NCBI RefSeq assembly: GCF_007655135.1
Contig: NC_045130.1
Coordinates: 20,155,363 to 20,219,362 of the forward strand
Length of the DNA stretch: 64,000 bases
Direction of reading: 5' to 3'
From: Punica granatum
Taxonomy: Eukaryota; Streptophyta; Magnoliopsida; Myrtales; Lythraceae
Positions 23,601 through 35,195 of the stretch are shown here, in pieces (position 1 is the stretch's first letter; each line of letters starts with the position of its first letter). A program made the position numbers and the translations under genes. The notes beneath the pieces were generated by a model. That model was not told where the DNA came from and made no database searches. It worked only from the letters and a program-made list of their open reading frames with translations.

Positions 23601-23895
23601 TCTCATCGATGAAAAAAGGCTGAAAGCGCTATGCCACGGACAGTGCTACCAGCAAAGAATGGCTCGAGCCTTAAACACAAGAGTCCGCCACCGCGACTTC
23701 AAACCCGGCGACCTCGTTTTGAGGAAAGTCTTACACGTCACGCCAGACTCTCAAGGGAAGTTCTCGTACAAATACGACGGCCCCTTCGTCGTCAAAGAGG
23801 TTTTCTCCGGAGGAGCGGTCATCCTGAGCAACATGGACGGCGCTGAAAACGCCCTCCCCGTCAACGCTGATGCCATCAAGAAGTACTACCCGTGA
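20695..23895 (+). pseudogene. pol: E1 pol: reverse transcriptase, RNase H, archaeal-type RNase H, integrase; broken
   Basis: The RT spans about 20950-21700, with VEKKDGRVRVCVDYRDLNKA near 21200 and the catalytic YVDD at 21527-21538. The first RNase H follows but its tail is missing. The frame changes at about 22160, where an internal deletion joins RNase H to the second, archaeal-type RNase H; its acidic residues are visible in YFDGA, AEYEA and FGDS. Integrase occupies about 22800-23895. It has an H-H-C-C zinc site (22811-22975), catalytic D, D and E in WGMDVIG, ITDNAKN and NGAVEAANK, and a C-terminal GDLVLRKV region ending PVNADAIKKYYP. An in-frame TAG lies at 21362-21364 inside RT just after FMDGFSGYN, with open frame on both sides, and a TAA near 20747. 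The second RNase H before integrase supports the Tat lineage. Confidence 0.9.
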
Positions 23896-24320
23896 GCGCC
23901 TGTATATTCTTTGTCCACCGGGTTCCGTGCCCGTTCCTATCGTAAGGCGTTTCTGTTTCTGTAAACGAACATCAACTCCCACCATTTGTCCAATATTGAG
24001 CTTTCCTGAGAGAAAAAAGTAAACTTTCCCGCTAGGTCGAAAACTTCTTTGAGGCGGCCTAGGCAAAAGCTAGGGAACGAGTGGCACGACTTAAAATCCC
24101 GCAAAGGGGAGTCGCGGCAAAAGGAGAGCATAAATCATTTCCTCGCTAGGGCGAAAACCTCTTCGAGGCGGCCTAGGCAAAAGTTAGAGGACCCCGAGGT
24201 GTGCGGTCTCACCCGAACGCGGGAACCGCAGCAAAAGGTGAGCATTTATGTGGGAAAGATTAAATAAAACACCCCGCTAGGTCATCATGCATTTTGCAGC
24301 CTAGGCAAAAGTTAGGGGAC
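23896..24320 (+). repeat. Conserved hairpin modules after pol (E1)
   Basis: Three degenerate modules each end in GCCTAGGCAAAAGTTAG (or AGCTAG). The first two contain an opposing GCTAGG..CGAAAAC..GAGGCGG stretch that can fold back on CCTAGGC, with a smaller inner stem CCTC-TTC-GAGG at 24149-24166. Between them lie related pieces ending CGGCAAAAGGAGAGC and GCAGCAAAAGGTGAGC. The same modules are in E4 on the minus strand (57585-57870) and in E3 (44940-45110). The function is unknown; an RNA structure in the 3' UTR is plausible. Confidence 0.7.
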
Positions 24321-24929
24321 AATGTCGGCTCGACCACGAAAGATCAGCGACACTTTCCCTGTGAAGCTACGCCGAGTAGTGGTTCGACACTCTTCAACAG
24401 AAGCAAACTCTCTTCGACTCTCCAGGCTCGAGACTCGCCTTGGGGTGGGATCGAATCGACGTATCCTTGATTTGGAGGATCCCAGAAGATCCCTCCCATT
24501 ACCTTTATGCACATAATTCTACAGGTTATCCGTCTCAGAAAAGCTATTCTTCAATAGGGACGCGGCCGCCCTCCAAATGGCCACCAATATCATGCCCCAA
24601 CACATCTTTACATAGATCCCTTTATGCGTCGTGGTCTAGACGATTTCACGCGGCTGACATCCTTTGTAGGCTTCTCTTTTCCCTGTACAGGTGCGATCGG
24701 GAACCCCAGGGGACGCTCCTCGCCGACGGACTCACGTCTGCCTCACGTGGCGAACCGTGTTCTCGAAGACTTGTAAACCGTCGAGGGATGCACCACACCA
24801 CCCCGACCAACGATGTTCAGAAAAGGACCAGTGTTAAGAGGTCATCATTAGTCGCCACGCACAGAGCAATCCGCATTCAAACGCCAAGCAAGCCGTATCA
24901 CACAACGTTTTGCACAAATTCCAAATTTC
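24321..24929 (+). other. E1 3' UTR, unique part
   Basis: This is a non-coding stretch between the hairpin modules and the 49-bp array. It matches E4 at about 56960-57570 in reverse complement. I see no motif beyond that conservation. Confidence 0.6.
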
Positions 24930-25315
24930 AAATTCCTATCTCGGGTCCATCCCGGCTTTTAAATTCCAGTTCAGGTTTATCCTGGCCCCTCGGGTCCATC
25001 CCGGCTTTTAAATTCCAGTTCAGGTCTATCCTGGCCCCTCGGGTCCATCCCGGCTTTTAAATTCCAGTTCAGGTCTATCCTGGCCCCTCGGGTCCATCCC
25101 GGCTTTTAAATTCCAGTTCAGATCTATCCTGGCCCCTCGGGTCCATCCCGGCTTTTAAATTCCAGTTCAGGTCTATCCTGACCCCTCGGGTCCATCCCAG
25201 CTTTTAATTTCTTGTTCAGGTCCACCCTGGTTTCTTTCAGATTCATCCTGTTTTCATTCGGGTCTATCCCAGTTTCCTTCGGGTCCGTCCCGGTCTTAAT
25301 TTCCAGCAATAACCC
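24930..25315 (+). repeat. 49-bp tandem array in the E1 3' UTR
   Basis: The unit is CCTCGGGTCCATCCCGGC, then TTTTAAATTCCAGTTCAGG, then TCTATCCTGGCC. The period of 49 is exact (CCGGCTTTT at 24952, 25001, 25050). There are about five good copies and then degenerate ones to 25315. It is the same sequence family as the array in E4, which has about 20 copies. Confidence 0.9.
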
Positions 25316-25433
25316 TATACATCCAAGCAGGCCGCGAGCAGCCACGGTGAAGCTACAACGGAGCGGTCGCCGGGACCAAAAAAGGGATGCTTGTTATGGT
25401 CTTTGGCCACATCCTCTAACCGAGCATGCAACC

Positions 25434-25447
25434 AAAGAGGGGCAAGC
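25434..25447 (+). other. E1 polypurine tract
   Basis: AAAGAGGGGCAAGC abuts the 3' LTR start at 25448. It is identical to the tract in E0 and E3. Confidence 0.87.
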
Positions 25448-28400
25448 TGTCAGCACCACATTTTGGCCCACCGGCTTCCCACACTAGAATTCCCGATCAA
25501 AGCCCGGGTTACTATTCATGACCCGGCAATCAAAGGCAAATAGGCGAGCACGGAGTCATGAACAATGAGAGAAGAGCTAGGTTGCTAAGAAAAGCAAAGG
25601 AAAGCCATCGGAAGAACGAACGGACAAAGAACCTCGAAAACAGGCAGAGCTGGCACTGTGACACTATTCATCACTGAGTCACCGAAGCACCGAAAGGTGC
25701 CCAATATGGGGCTCCAAAAATCCCTCTCAATGCCAAAATGACCAATGACACGTCCGGGCGCATCTCCGGGACATCCTGCTTAAGCCGGGACACCCCGATC
25801 CCCCACGGACGCCTTTTCTGACAGAGCTCCCGGGGTTCGCTCCACTGACAAGCAAACGGCCCCTCAAAACGGGCCTACAGGCATCCAGGGACCACCAGGG
25901 CCGGGGAACAAGCTTCAGACAACCTTCCGGAGCTCGGCTCGGCCTCCCGAAGTACGTTTCAGTGGTCACGAGCCCCTCCCGGCGAGCCTTCGGGGTATTT
26001 CCACGGAAAGCAGAGACTACGGTGATCTCTGAGCACCTCACAATAATCCCCGAGCACCTCAAGGCATTCAGAGCACACTGAGAAAATCCCAGTCAAAGTC
26101 CCTAGGTCTTCCCGGGCCAACGGTCCCCGACCGAGGACGACGAGCCAACGATCACCCACGGGGCAAAAGGATCGCCAAAACGAATGCAAGAATGCACAAA
26201 GATCAATCGGGGGTCAAGGGGCGCTAAACTCCACTCCGAACGTCCAAACATGGCAAAACCGACTCTCGAGGCGCCAAGTCGCTCGAACGTTCGTCCACAC
26301 GACGCATGGCGATATTAGGCTCGTTCAAATCCTCGTCACTCAAGCATTCCAAATCTTCAAATTAATTGGACATCGGAGGTCGGATGCGGGCTCAATCAAG
26401 TTTCAAGCATTTTCCGGCTTTCTCTCAACCGAATGGGACCCACAGCTCAGCCAAGCCGAGCCATCAAGCCATGGCTCAACCCCAAGCCACGGCTCAAACC
26501 CACGGCTCCGATTGGACAGCCCAAGCCGCGGCTTCCCCCTCCATGGCCGGCGGCTCAAGTCCCTCTCTCACCACAAATTTGAATTTCTCTCACATCCATC
26601 ACCTCCCATCATCCATCCATCACCTCACATCACTCTTCCTCTTGCTTCCCCTACACTCTAAGTGACCATTTCCCCTCCCTAATTGCCTTAAATTTTCGGC
26701 AGCCCTAGCTTAGTCCACTAAACCGCACTTTACTTCACTTAATCGGGCCATTAAGCTAGCCTATAAGTTCCCTTCCATCATTAACTCTAATCACTTCTTC
26801 ATTCTCACTCTCTCTCAAGCCAATCTCTCTCAAGAATCCTCTCAAGCTCCAGCCCTCTCCCTCATTTCCGTTCAGCCCATGCCAAGGCCAAAACCGGCCG
26901 AAACCGCGGGAAAACCACCCGGTATTCCGGTAACCACCCGACCCGACTTAAGCCAAAAATCACCAAACTCACTAGCCTACATATTTTCCACCCCCTAAGT
27001 CCATTTCCGGGCTTAGATTTTTGATTTGAGATCCCCAACACCCCATTCCAGCCGTGATTGCAATCGGGTCCCGAGACCCCTAGCCGTGCGCACCGGACTC
27101 CTCCCGACGTGCCATTTCCTCCCACGACTTCGGCGAGTCGTGCCATCACGTTCAAAGGGTTCCTCACAACCCTCACCCTCCCCCGTGAAGAGGTGGTCAC
27201 GGTCCGAGGGCCGACCGACCGTGCACGACCTCCTTTTCCTCCGGTTTCTCTCTATCGGGCTATTATTATTTCACCGGACTTTATCTCACTGTTTCGGGTC
27301 TGTCTAGGCTTTGGCACGTTCGGGTCTGCCCATGGTCATCTAGATCCGTCTCTTAGGAGTCCAACGAGCCCAACCTCACACCGTGCCGTGGCCGGAGCAA
27401 GCGTGCCGACCCGTTCTTCCCGGACTAGCCGCGGCTGTCCCCTCTCGGGTTGCTCACTGCCGTGACTTCCAGCCGAGTCTAGCGACTCTCACGGCCGCTT
27501 CCCCGACTCTTTTCCTCTTGCAACGAGGCTAGGTAACATCCCTTTACAACCTAGAGAAGCTAGGATCCTCCATCTTCGCTTTCGTGAAATGTTTATACGG
27601 TTCAAAGAACCCCGATGCATGAAAGCTACCATCTTTTTTTTCGACCCGTGATTCCCATGCATGCCCATGCAACGTACGTATGTTATATTCACTTGCATGC
27701 CCGTGTTATGTATGTATGATGTTCGAGCTCACGCGCCATGACGGGAGACGACCTAGATCCGAGCGGGAGAGGCCCCCCTCGGCCACGGATTAGGCCATGG
27801 AGCTCACGGCCAAGTCTCTAGGGAGAGACCCGTGAGTCTCCTTGGCCCACCCGAGGCTAGGGTGTCCTCCCTTTCCCGGAACGGGGTCGACCCCCATATT
27901 TTTACCGTTAATCATGTGTAATATGATGGTATAGAGGGAAGAGATCCGAATCGGGGTCGGAGAAATTTTTCCCGACTCACATGAACCATGGAAGTTCACG
28001 GCCCTCCTTGGAGGAGTGTGGTCGAGAGCTTCCACGGGTCATATGGGTCCGGAGAACCTTCTCTCACCTCGATACGGGCCGACTCCCACGAATTATCCAC
28101 TTCGATTGTCCTTTGAATCAATGTTGTCTTATCGTTTTTTTTTTGTTCAAGTATCTCATTCGTATATGTATATACATGATTTCGTGTGCTTGTGGTCATG
28201 ACGGTGTTGAAATGAGTAAGATATACATTGTGAATATGCTTGACGTATTGTACATGCAAGGAGCGGCCCGAATTGAAGTGGGATACCATCCGTGACCCAA
28301 GGCGGGTCAAGGTGGCTCCTCGGCCTAATCCTTCGGAGAAGGGCCGGATGCTCCTTGACCCCTCCCGGGTCTAGGACGGTCTCCTCCTTTGTCTCGCGCC

Positions 28401-30482
28401 CGGTCCTTGGAATTGAGTGCGTTTGTATTCGTACCCATCGTTAAATGTGTGTTAATCTCGTGATAGTTGAATGAATTACGGGCCATTACCTATTGAACCA
28501 ATGACGATCCTAACCAAGAATAATGAACATCGAATAACTCCACGAACGGGAAACGGGACATGCCACTTGATTAATTAAACTACTTGGACCAAATAATTGG
28601 GTTAATCGATCCTTAATTCATAAACGCATCGATGGTTTACGGAACGGCGAGAATGCCCTTTTTTCACTAAAATTCACAATTTCAAAATACCGAGACGCGT
28701 AACACGAATAGAATTGACGTCTAGCAAGTACTCACGTGCCTTGACTCGAGTCCGGGCCCAATTTGAGGCTGCCCGAGTCGGGGCATGAGAATCCTTCTTA
28801 GACTCCTTCGTGTGACGCAAATCTCCAATTTATACACGAACATCACAATTTTATCATCCAAGGGCATAACCGTCATTCCTTGATTCACCGATACCCTAGG
28901 CGCTAGGGAGCCGGAAACGCCTCGATCTATGGACGGAAAAGGGCTACCCGTTCGGGTACGAGTTTCATTCGCACGGCCCATTCCGTCCACTTTCGGTGTT
29001 TCTATCTTCCTATCGTAGATTCGGTGGGGAGCATTTTATTTCAGTTACAAAATACAAAGAACCGGACTAATCATACATCCGGCCTAATCAAACACTAGAT
29101 AATGGATAGGCGGAATGATAGATTCCAATCTAGAGTCAAAACACGAGTTTGGCTAATTCGGTGAAACCGCAGTGACACTTAACTGAATAAGAGTCATAAA
29201 ACAAACACACACATGTAATTGGCTTAGGACCTTATCCTAGCCTGCCCTCTATGTTTGCCTAGGTTAGATGCATTGTTTGCCAATCAACCATGGGTAATAA
29301 CTGATTAAATCACGTACATTCGACTTAATACACCACTTGTCTGTATTCACCGACACTTATCAATTATTGTCTGTATTCCATCAGTTTTATCAGTTTTCTT
29401 CTGTTTTATCCTTGCCTATGATGATTTATCGCGGTTCGGGCCCGAACCCATAGGTTACGTGTTGCACGGGGTCCAATGCCCCAAATCACCGAACACGAGG
29501 TCCAACGCCTCTTAATTCACCGAGCGCGTGCAACCCGAGTGCGGAATGGGATCTAGCCTCGAGTCACCATCACACTCCAAATATGGCCTATGTGGAAGGC
29601 AATTTGGATTGGATGTGTGAAACGTGTTTAGATATCACCCGGGAGCTCGATCGGTCCAACGGTTACAGTGGGAACTAGTCGGTTCTCCTGCAAGCCGTCG
29701 GTTCGATTGGACCCGACCCCCGGTTCTTTGAGCCCGCGTTGCCTTAATTTATTTATCGGTCATTCAAAACACACGGTGAGCCGGAGCAGAATATTGGCCC
29801 AATGCAAACCAATCGGGATCCATTTACTCATTCAGTTGCACTTTGTAATTATTCGAGAGAACATCCCGAGGATTTTATTTGTATAATCATTCACTTGTAA
29901 GGATCCCCGATCGGTGAGCGAGAGGTCCGAGTGTCGAATCGGTCAAGTTGGTCTATTATCACCAAGAGATGAGTAAGCTCGAATACTCGCGGTCTCGGTT
30001 CGCGCAGGGAATCGACCATCATGGTTCGATGAATTGTAACGCTAAGATAGTGAACCGATTCCTCGATGCACAAGCCTACTCATCTTTCGGACTCTTGGCC
30101 CAACTTGATCACTTCATCGAATTTACGGTGTCAAAACGGGCGAGTCGAGCGCAACTCTAAATCACGCGGTAAATAAATAAAATAGCAAGCCTAGCAAGCT
30201 AGAGTATCGAAAGGGCGTGCGGGATATAGGCCCGCATGTAATAGAACCCTCGAATTCGGAACTTCCGGTTCCGTACGACCATTGCCTTAGCATTTAGGTG
30301 TACCTCGTACCCCTAGACCCGGGTAACTTGCCGACCCTCGACCCTCGGGTCGTAAAATGGCAAGTGGCGACTCCTTCTCACGTGCGTTCGTTGCGCGTCC
30401 TAGGGAAGGTGGACACTCCCAAGCCGCGTTTGCTTAGGAGCGCGCATGCGTGCCCCGACGAGATGAAATTCGGGTGCGCACA
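25448..30482 (+). repeat. E1 3' LTR (type A), full length
   Basis: The 5035-bp LTR runs from TGTCAGCACC to TGCGCACA and is followed by the GGACC duplication. It keeps the ~945-bp segment (25914-26857) lost from the 5' LTR. A 12-bp palindrome ATGTATATACAT occurs in both copies (12096-12107 and near 28166). Confidence 0.93.
26762..26767 (+). promoter_or_regulatory. Candidate TATA box of the type A LTR
   Basis: TATAAG lies in CTAGCCTATAAGTTCCC, followed by a CT-rich run about 30-60 bp downstream typical of plant transcription starts. This part is absent from the E1 5' LTR. The matching place in the E4 LTR (near 54586-54596, minus) reads GATAAAG. It is a sequence-based guess only. Confidence 0.45.
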
Positions 30483-30487
30483 GGACC
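30483..30487. repeat. Target-site duplication of E1, right copy (GGACC)
   Basis: It matches 10375-10379. Sequence then continues as the E0 LTR (CACGGGCTAC). Confidence 0.9.
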
Positions 30488-30747
30488 CACGGGCTACTCA
30501 AGATGAGTCACCCTTTACTCTAGAAGCTTCTTCTTCTTCTTCAATTCAAGAAGCCAACTTGCCCTCTCTTAGCCAAAATATCTTGGAGAGATTGAAGACA
30601 ACACTCAACTTCTCATCAATGCTCATCAATGCTCATCAATGTCTTATCTCTTCTTCATTAATGCAATGGAAGAGGATGAGGCTTGATATTTTCTAAGCAT
30701 GGGGGTTAAGAGCACTTGCTTTTGCTAATTGTGTCATTAGCTTTGTC

Positions 30748-30754
30748 TATAAAT
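30748..30754 (+). promoter_or_regulatory. Candidate TATA box of the type B LTR (E0)
   Basis: TATAAAT lies in a conserved TATAAATGGCCCAAAAGTG context, followed about 30-50 bp on by CACACTCTCTCCAA. The same motif is at 39020-39026 and 48869-48875 (E3) and 63056-63062 minus (E5). This gives four matching copies, all at the same place in the LTR. Confidence 0.65.
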
Positions 30755-31104
30755 GGCCCAAAAGTGATTAAGATAATCACTTTTCCTCTTGCACACTCTC
30801 TCCAAGCTTTCTCCCTCAAGAAAAGCTTCCAACTCCATAGCCAAAACCAGCAAGCTTCAACACTTCAAAACAAAGAGAGAAAAACCGAAGAAAACCCGAA
30901 GAAAGCTTTGAGTTTCTTAAATCGGAAGCCGATGTTCATCATCCCGACTTAACTTCAAAAATTCTCAAACTCCATGGACCATATGTTTTGGACCCATGGA
31001 GTTCATTGGTGAAACTGGTTTTTCCATTTGAAGTCTTTAAATTATTGTTTCAGGTCATTTAGTGCATTTCGGTGAAGAATCGTCACTCTCGGGTGAACAG
31101 TGCC

Positions 31105-31245
31105 AGCCGTGTGCCAGACGCGCGCCAGCCCGCGCGCCCCGCGCACACCCGCGCGCCCCACGCGCACGCCCGCACGCCCGCACGCCCGCGCGCCCCGCGC
31201 GCCTCCCGTGCACTCCAGCCGCACTCCCGGTGCACCTAGCTCCCC
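31105..31245 (+). repeat. GC-rich CGCGCGCCC low-complexity segment in the E0 LTR
   Basis: A run of CGCG, CACGCCCG and CCGCGCGCC words, strikingly richer in CpG than its surroundings. Versions of different length occur in E3 (39390-39545, shortened at 49245-49283) and E5 (62610-62710). It lies downstream of the TATA box, probably in the transcribed leader. Confidence 0.75.
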
Positions 31246-34026
31246 GAACGTGCATCCTTTGCACCTGAGCATCCTTCCAAGCGTTCTACCGAGTCACCCG
31301 ACTCTCGAACACTTCCCCGACTCTTTCCTCGTATCCCGAGGCTAGGTAAATCACTCTTGACTAAGAGGAGTTAGGGCTTTTTACATTATTTGCATGGCTA
31401 CGGAGTAATATGGTGCACAAAGCATGTTCACTTGCAAGACTTCATGTTTATGCACTTTTACATTATATCATTCATGTTTATCCTCGATTAACATGTTAGC
31501 ATGTCGGGAAACATTTGGATCGACCCTCGGAAGACCTTCCCGACCCGAAATAAGCAAAAGAGCTCTCGGGTTTGCCTCAAGAAGAGGTAACCGAGACTTG
31601 GCTTGCTTTCCTCGGGTTAAGAACGGCCTTCTTAGCCCGATCTAAGTTCGATTCCCGAGTTTTCTCGTGTTTTCTTACATACATGGAGTCGGTATTGTTT
31701 TATCGATTCCTTAAATAACTTGTTTGTGCATGTTTGCATGTTCGAATGCGTTATTCAAATCATGGCAATACCGACTTTAGTTAATCGTGTCATTTGTCGT
31801 GTTTGTCGTTTGAGCATGCGAGAAATGATTCAAAACAAGACGGAGAAACCTCGTGGAACCCCATTCGGGCCATGGGACCTCTCGGTTTTCTCCAAGGAGA
31901 AGTGACCGAGAGCCTCTTAGACTCGTACGGGTTGCATGAGGCTTCCTCTGCTCGTTTTGAGTCCGTTCTCGGCTTTCGTGTAATTTGTAATTTACATTAT
32001 CGTCGTAATATCGCATGAAAATGTCTTTTCAAAACAAAGCATGCATGGATTTGGGTATCGATGACTCATTCGGGTCCATTCGGTTACAAGGGTAGTTGCG
32101 GTTATTAGACCAAATATCCTCGATCCTTATGGAATCGTCTTGGTCGTCGAATCACGAATCGTTTTCACAATTAATGCATTCGGCATAACCTTAAGCATTA
32201 ATTCAACGAACGGGTTAATCGGGACGCTCACATGATTAAACCCACTTCACACTGATAAAGTTTACACGAATTGGCCATTAACTGATAACTCGCGTCGATG
32301 AGTTGTCAAATGACGTTGGTGCCCTTTTCAAACTTATCAATTTCAAAACCCGAAACGTGCGGTCCGATGTAGCATGGACGTCTGAAAAGGGCTTCTGTGT
32401 CTCAACTTGAGTTTTTACCTGATTCCAGGTGTCTCAGGTTAGGATACAGAAGATCTTTCTAGATCACTTCCGGGCAGATCGACCGGTTCTTTGGCTTTTT
32501 CGGGGTTCTTGCGCAACCCTTGAAGATCCAGGGAATTGGTCGACACCGGCTACAGACCGAGGTGGCCCGCACTGCGATGTTTCCCCTTTTCTGAAAACAA
32601 TTTTCAAATAAAGGTCAAAATCGCCTTTTCACAATTCAGCGACACCCTTAGGGTTAGCATGACAGAAACACTACAGTACGGGATAAGAACGAGCTACCTG
32701 TTCAGGTGCAGGTTTATCTGCATAGCCTTTTCTTATCTAACTGATGATTTTCTGTCATCCTAACATAGACTCGGGTAACCAGAATGGTTATCTCTGTCAG
32801 AAAACATGCAAAATGCTGATTAACCTTTCACTCGACCTAACCAAACACTAGATAATGGTTAGGAGGAATTCTAGATTCCAAATCTAGAGTCAAAACGCGA
32901 GTTTGGCTAATTCAGTGAAAATTCAGTGTCACAATACAGAACAACTGTAAAAGCAATCCACACACATGAGATTTGACTCTCTTTGTCAAGTTCTCAAAAC
33001 AAACCCAAATGCTAAAACATTGGCACGTGCTTTTTTGTCTAGGGTAGGATTTGCATGCCAAAATACCCCGGATTAACAACTTGTTAAAACACGTACACTC
33101 GATAATAACAAACACCTTGTCTGTTATTTACCTGCTGCGTGTTATCTTTCCGCACCTGTTTGCCATGCGGGTCGAGCCTGATCCCTAGGTCGAATAATAT
33201 TAGGGTTCAACGCCCTAATCATCGAGCACAGGGTTCAACGCCCTAATTAACACTCACAGGGTCCAACGCCCTATTCAGTGAGAGTGTCCATTGAATTTCA
33301 GTTCTTTGGTCTTTTCCCTAAACTCACGGTGAGTTAGAGCGAAATAATAACCGAACGCGAGTCGACTGGGATTCGGCCATTTGTAATTTGTATTTATTGT
33401 TTTCGAGAGCATTGTAAGGATTTTATTTTGTACATTTATTCTGTAAGAATTCCAGTTGGTGAGCGAACGGTCCGAGAGTCGAATTAATCGAATCGGTCTA
33501 ATACTTGCCCAGATACAAGTAAATCCAAGATTGTATCAGCAGGGATTCAACTTCCATGGTTCGATGAACTGTAACGCAAGATTGTGAACCAACTCCCCGA
33601 CATACGGGTTTACTTCTCTCTCGGCTTCTCAGCCGACATCGTTTGGTTCACCGAATCTTCGGTGTCAAAACGTGTGAGTCGAGTGCACCCTAATTCATGC
33701 GGTAAATAAAACAAAAATGCAAGCCTAGCAAACCAGAGTACCGAAAGGGCGTGCGTGATATAGGCCTGCACGTAACATGAACCCCCGAACAAGGATTTTT
33801 CGGTTCCGTACAGACCAATGCCTTAACAACAACTAGGTGTTCCATACCCCTAGACCTAGGGTAACTTATCCGCCCTCGACCTTCGGGTCGTAAAATGATA
33901 AGTGGCGACTCCTTCTCTCACGCGTGTCCGTCACGCGTCCCCGCGGGAAGGTGGACACTCCCAAGCCGCGCGATCCAAAAGCGCGCAATGCGGGCCCCGA
34001 CGAGAGTCCACATTCGGGTCCGTACA

Positions 34027-34877
34027 GCAGGATGAAGGGATCCCCGCACCTACTGCAGACTTGGCTCCTCGCGCACGTCTGCCCTTTTTGCTCATCACAT
34101 CCGTTCTCCTACATCTCCGACGAGCGCTCGTTGATCGAGCGCCTTGCACCAGTCATCCCGCCTCCCGAGCATGGCTTCTCTGAATGGAGGCGTTTTTGGC
34201 ATGAGTTGACGCCCGCACGATTCTTATGGGTCGCCCGATGGAACCCCGGCGGCCCCATGATCACGGGATGTCCCGGAATTGTGGGAGTTCCCCTTCTCAG
34301 CCACTTAGGGAGCACACTCATATTCCCCGGCCAGGTAATCAGACAGCTCGGCGGCCTACAGGACATTCTCGCCGAGGCGGACCGTCTACCTTTCCGCATC
34401 CAGTGGACCGACTCTACATCCTCGGCCCCCGCAAGATTCCTACAGATTCGAGAGATCTGTCGTCAACGGGACGCTAGCACCATACAGCGCCTGTACTTCC
34501 CCGAGCATCCCACTGACGAAGAGCGAGCATTTTCCGCCACATCAGCATACGTGGCCCGGTTCTACCCGCAGGGATCGACACCACCATGACGGTCCCAGGC
34601 CACCCCGACTCCTTGAGCTACATCTACCCTCGCTCCCGAAGCCGAAAGCTCCATCCAAGCGGCCATGCACGCGGAGCTACGGGCCATCAGGGAGGAACGA
34701 GATAGGCTCCGCTGCGAGCTTATCGATTCCCACGCAGAGGTTGCAGACTATAGGGAGCTTCAGACGGAGCTGACTCAAGCACGCGCCCGAGTCGCACATC
34801 TAGATCGGGAGATGGCCCGTTTGAGCGCGGAGTTGGACCGAGTGCACAAAAGGGCGCGCAACCTCGCCCACCCCTAG
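34027..34877 (+). pseudogene. E2 ORF1 (plant mobile domain/DUF7745-like), 5'-truncated by E0
   Basis: It starts in mid-domain at the E0 insertion and matches the E1 ORF1 from about residue 217 onward. Unlike E1, it keeps the frame through ELTPARFLWVARWN. It has in-frame TGA codons at 34587-34589 and 34614-34616 before the C-terminal coiled coil (34665-34877, ends NLAHP like E1). The frame that appears to extend upstream into 33924 is only LTR sequence read through the junction. Confidence 0.8.
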
Positions 34878-35195
34878 GATTAGCGGACGCGCCCATTTTT
34901 GCCCTCGCTCGGACCTACGCCGCTTTCAAACGGCTACCGAGCGCAAAGGGATGTCGGCTTTATGTTTATGTTCCCTTCTTTTCTTCCGTATGTTCTATTT
35001 TGTAAAACTATGGAGCTTGAAGCTAATCAATGTAATGACATTAGTATTTTGAAAACTCATGCATCTCATACATCTTGTCATTTTACTTATTCCGTACTTA
35101 TCGTTTGAGATATCGATGTTTGCCCTTACACATTCTTGGAATCTAGGTGGTTATAACTGGCGTCGCACCGTTATCCGACTCGTCAACGTCTCAGA
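34878..35195 (+). other. E2 spacer between ORF1 and gag
   Basis: This is non-coding, with a match at 16525-16843 in E1 (AATGTAATGACATTAGT and TCTCATACAT.TTGTCATTTT). E3 keeps a short piece of it near 42510-42590. Confidence 0.6.

Larger units (their letters stand above)
10380..30482 (+). mobile_element. E1: complete Tat/Ogre-type Ty3/gypsy retrotransposon
   Basis: E1 is about 20.1 kb and bounded by GGACC duplications. The order is 5' LTR (10380-14412), primer-binding site, leader, upstream ORF1, gag, protease, G-patch-like segment, intron, reverse transcriptase, RNase H, archaeal-type RNase H, integrase, 3' UTR with hairpins and a 49-bp tandem array, polypurine tract, 3' LTR (25448-30482). 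The upstream ORF, dual RNase H, large LTRs and intron are hallmarks of the Tat/Ogre lineage. The LTRs differ by about 1% by eye outside three deletions in the 5' copy, so the insertion is recent. Several stops, frameshifts and one internal pol deletion make it non-autonomous now. Confidence 0.93.
30488..34026 (+). mobile_element. E0 3' LTR (type B), right part
   Basis: It continues the LTR broken at 10379; the join reproduces the unbroken sequence at 38740-38770 in E3. It ends GGTCCGTACA at 34026, the same end that in E3 (41923) is followed by a primer-binding site. Here it is followed by the upstream ORF of E2, so this is the outer end of E0. The next five bases, GCAGG (34027-34031), are the likely right copy of its target duplication; the left copy is off the window. 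Confidence 0.88.

Noticed and set aside
33924..34589. An ORF starting in the E0 LTR and running into E2 ORF1
   Set aside because: A chance in-frame join at the insertion point; the LTR part has no protein similarity to E1 ORF1.
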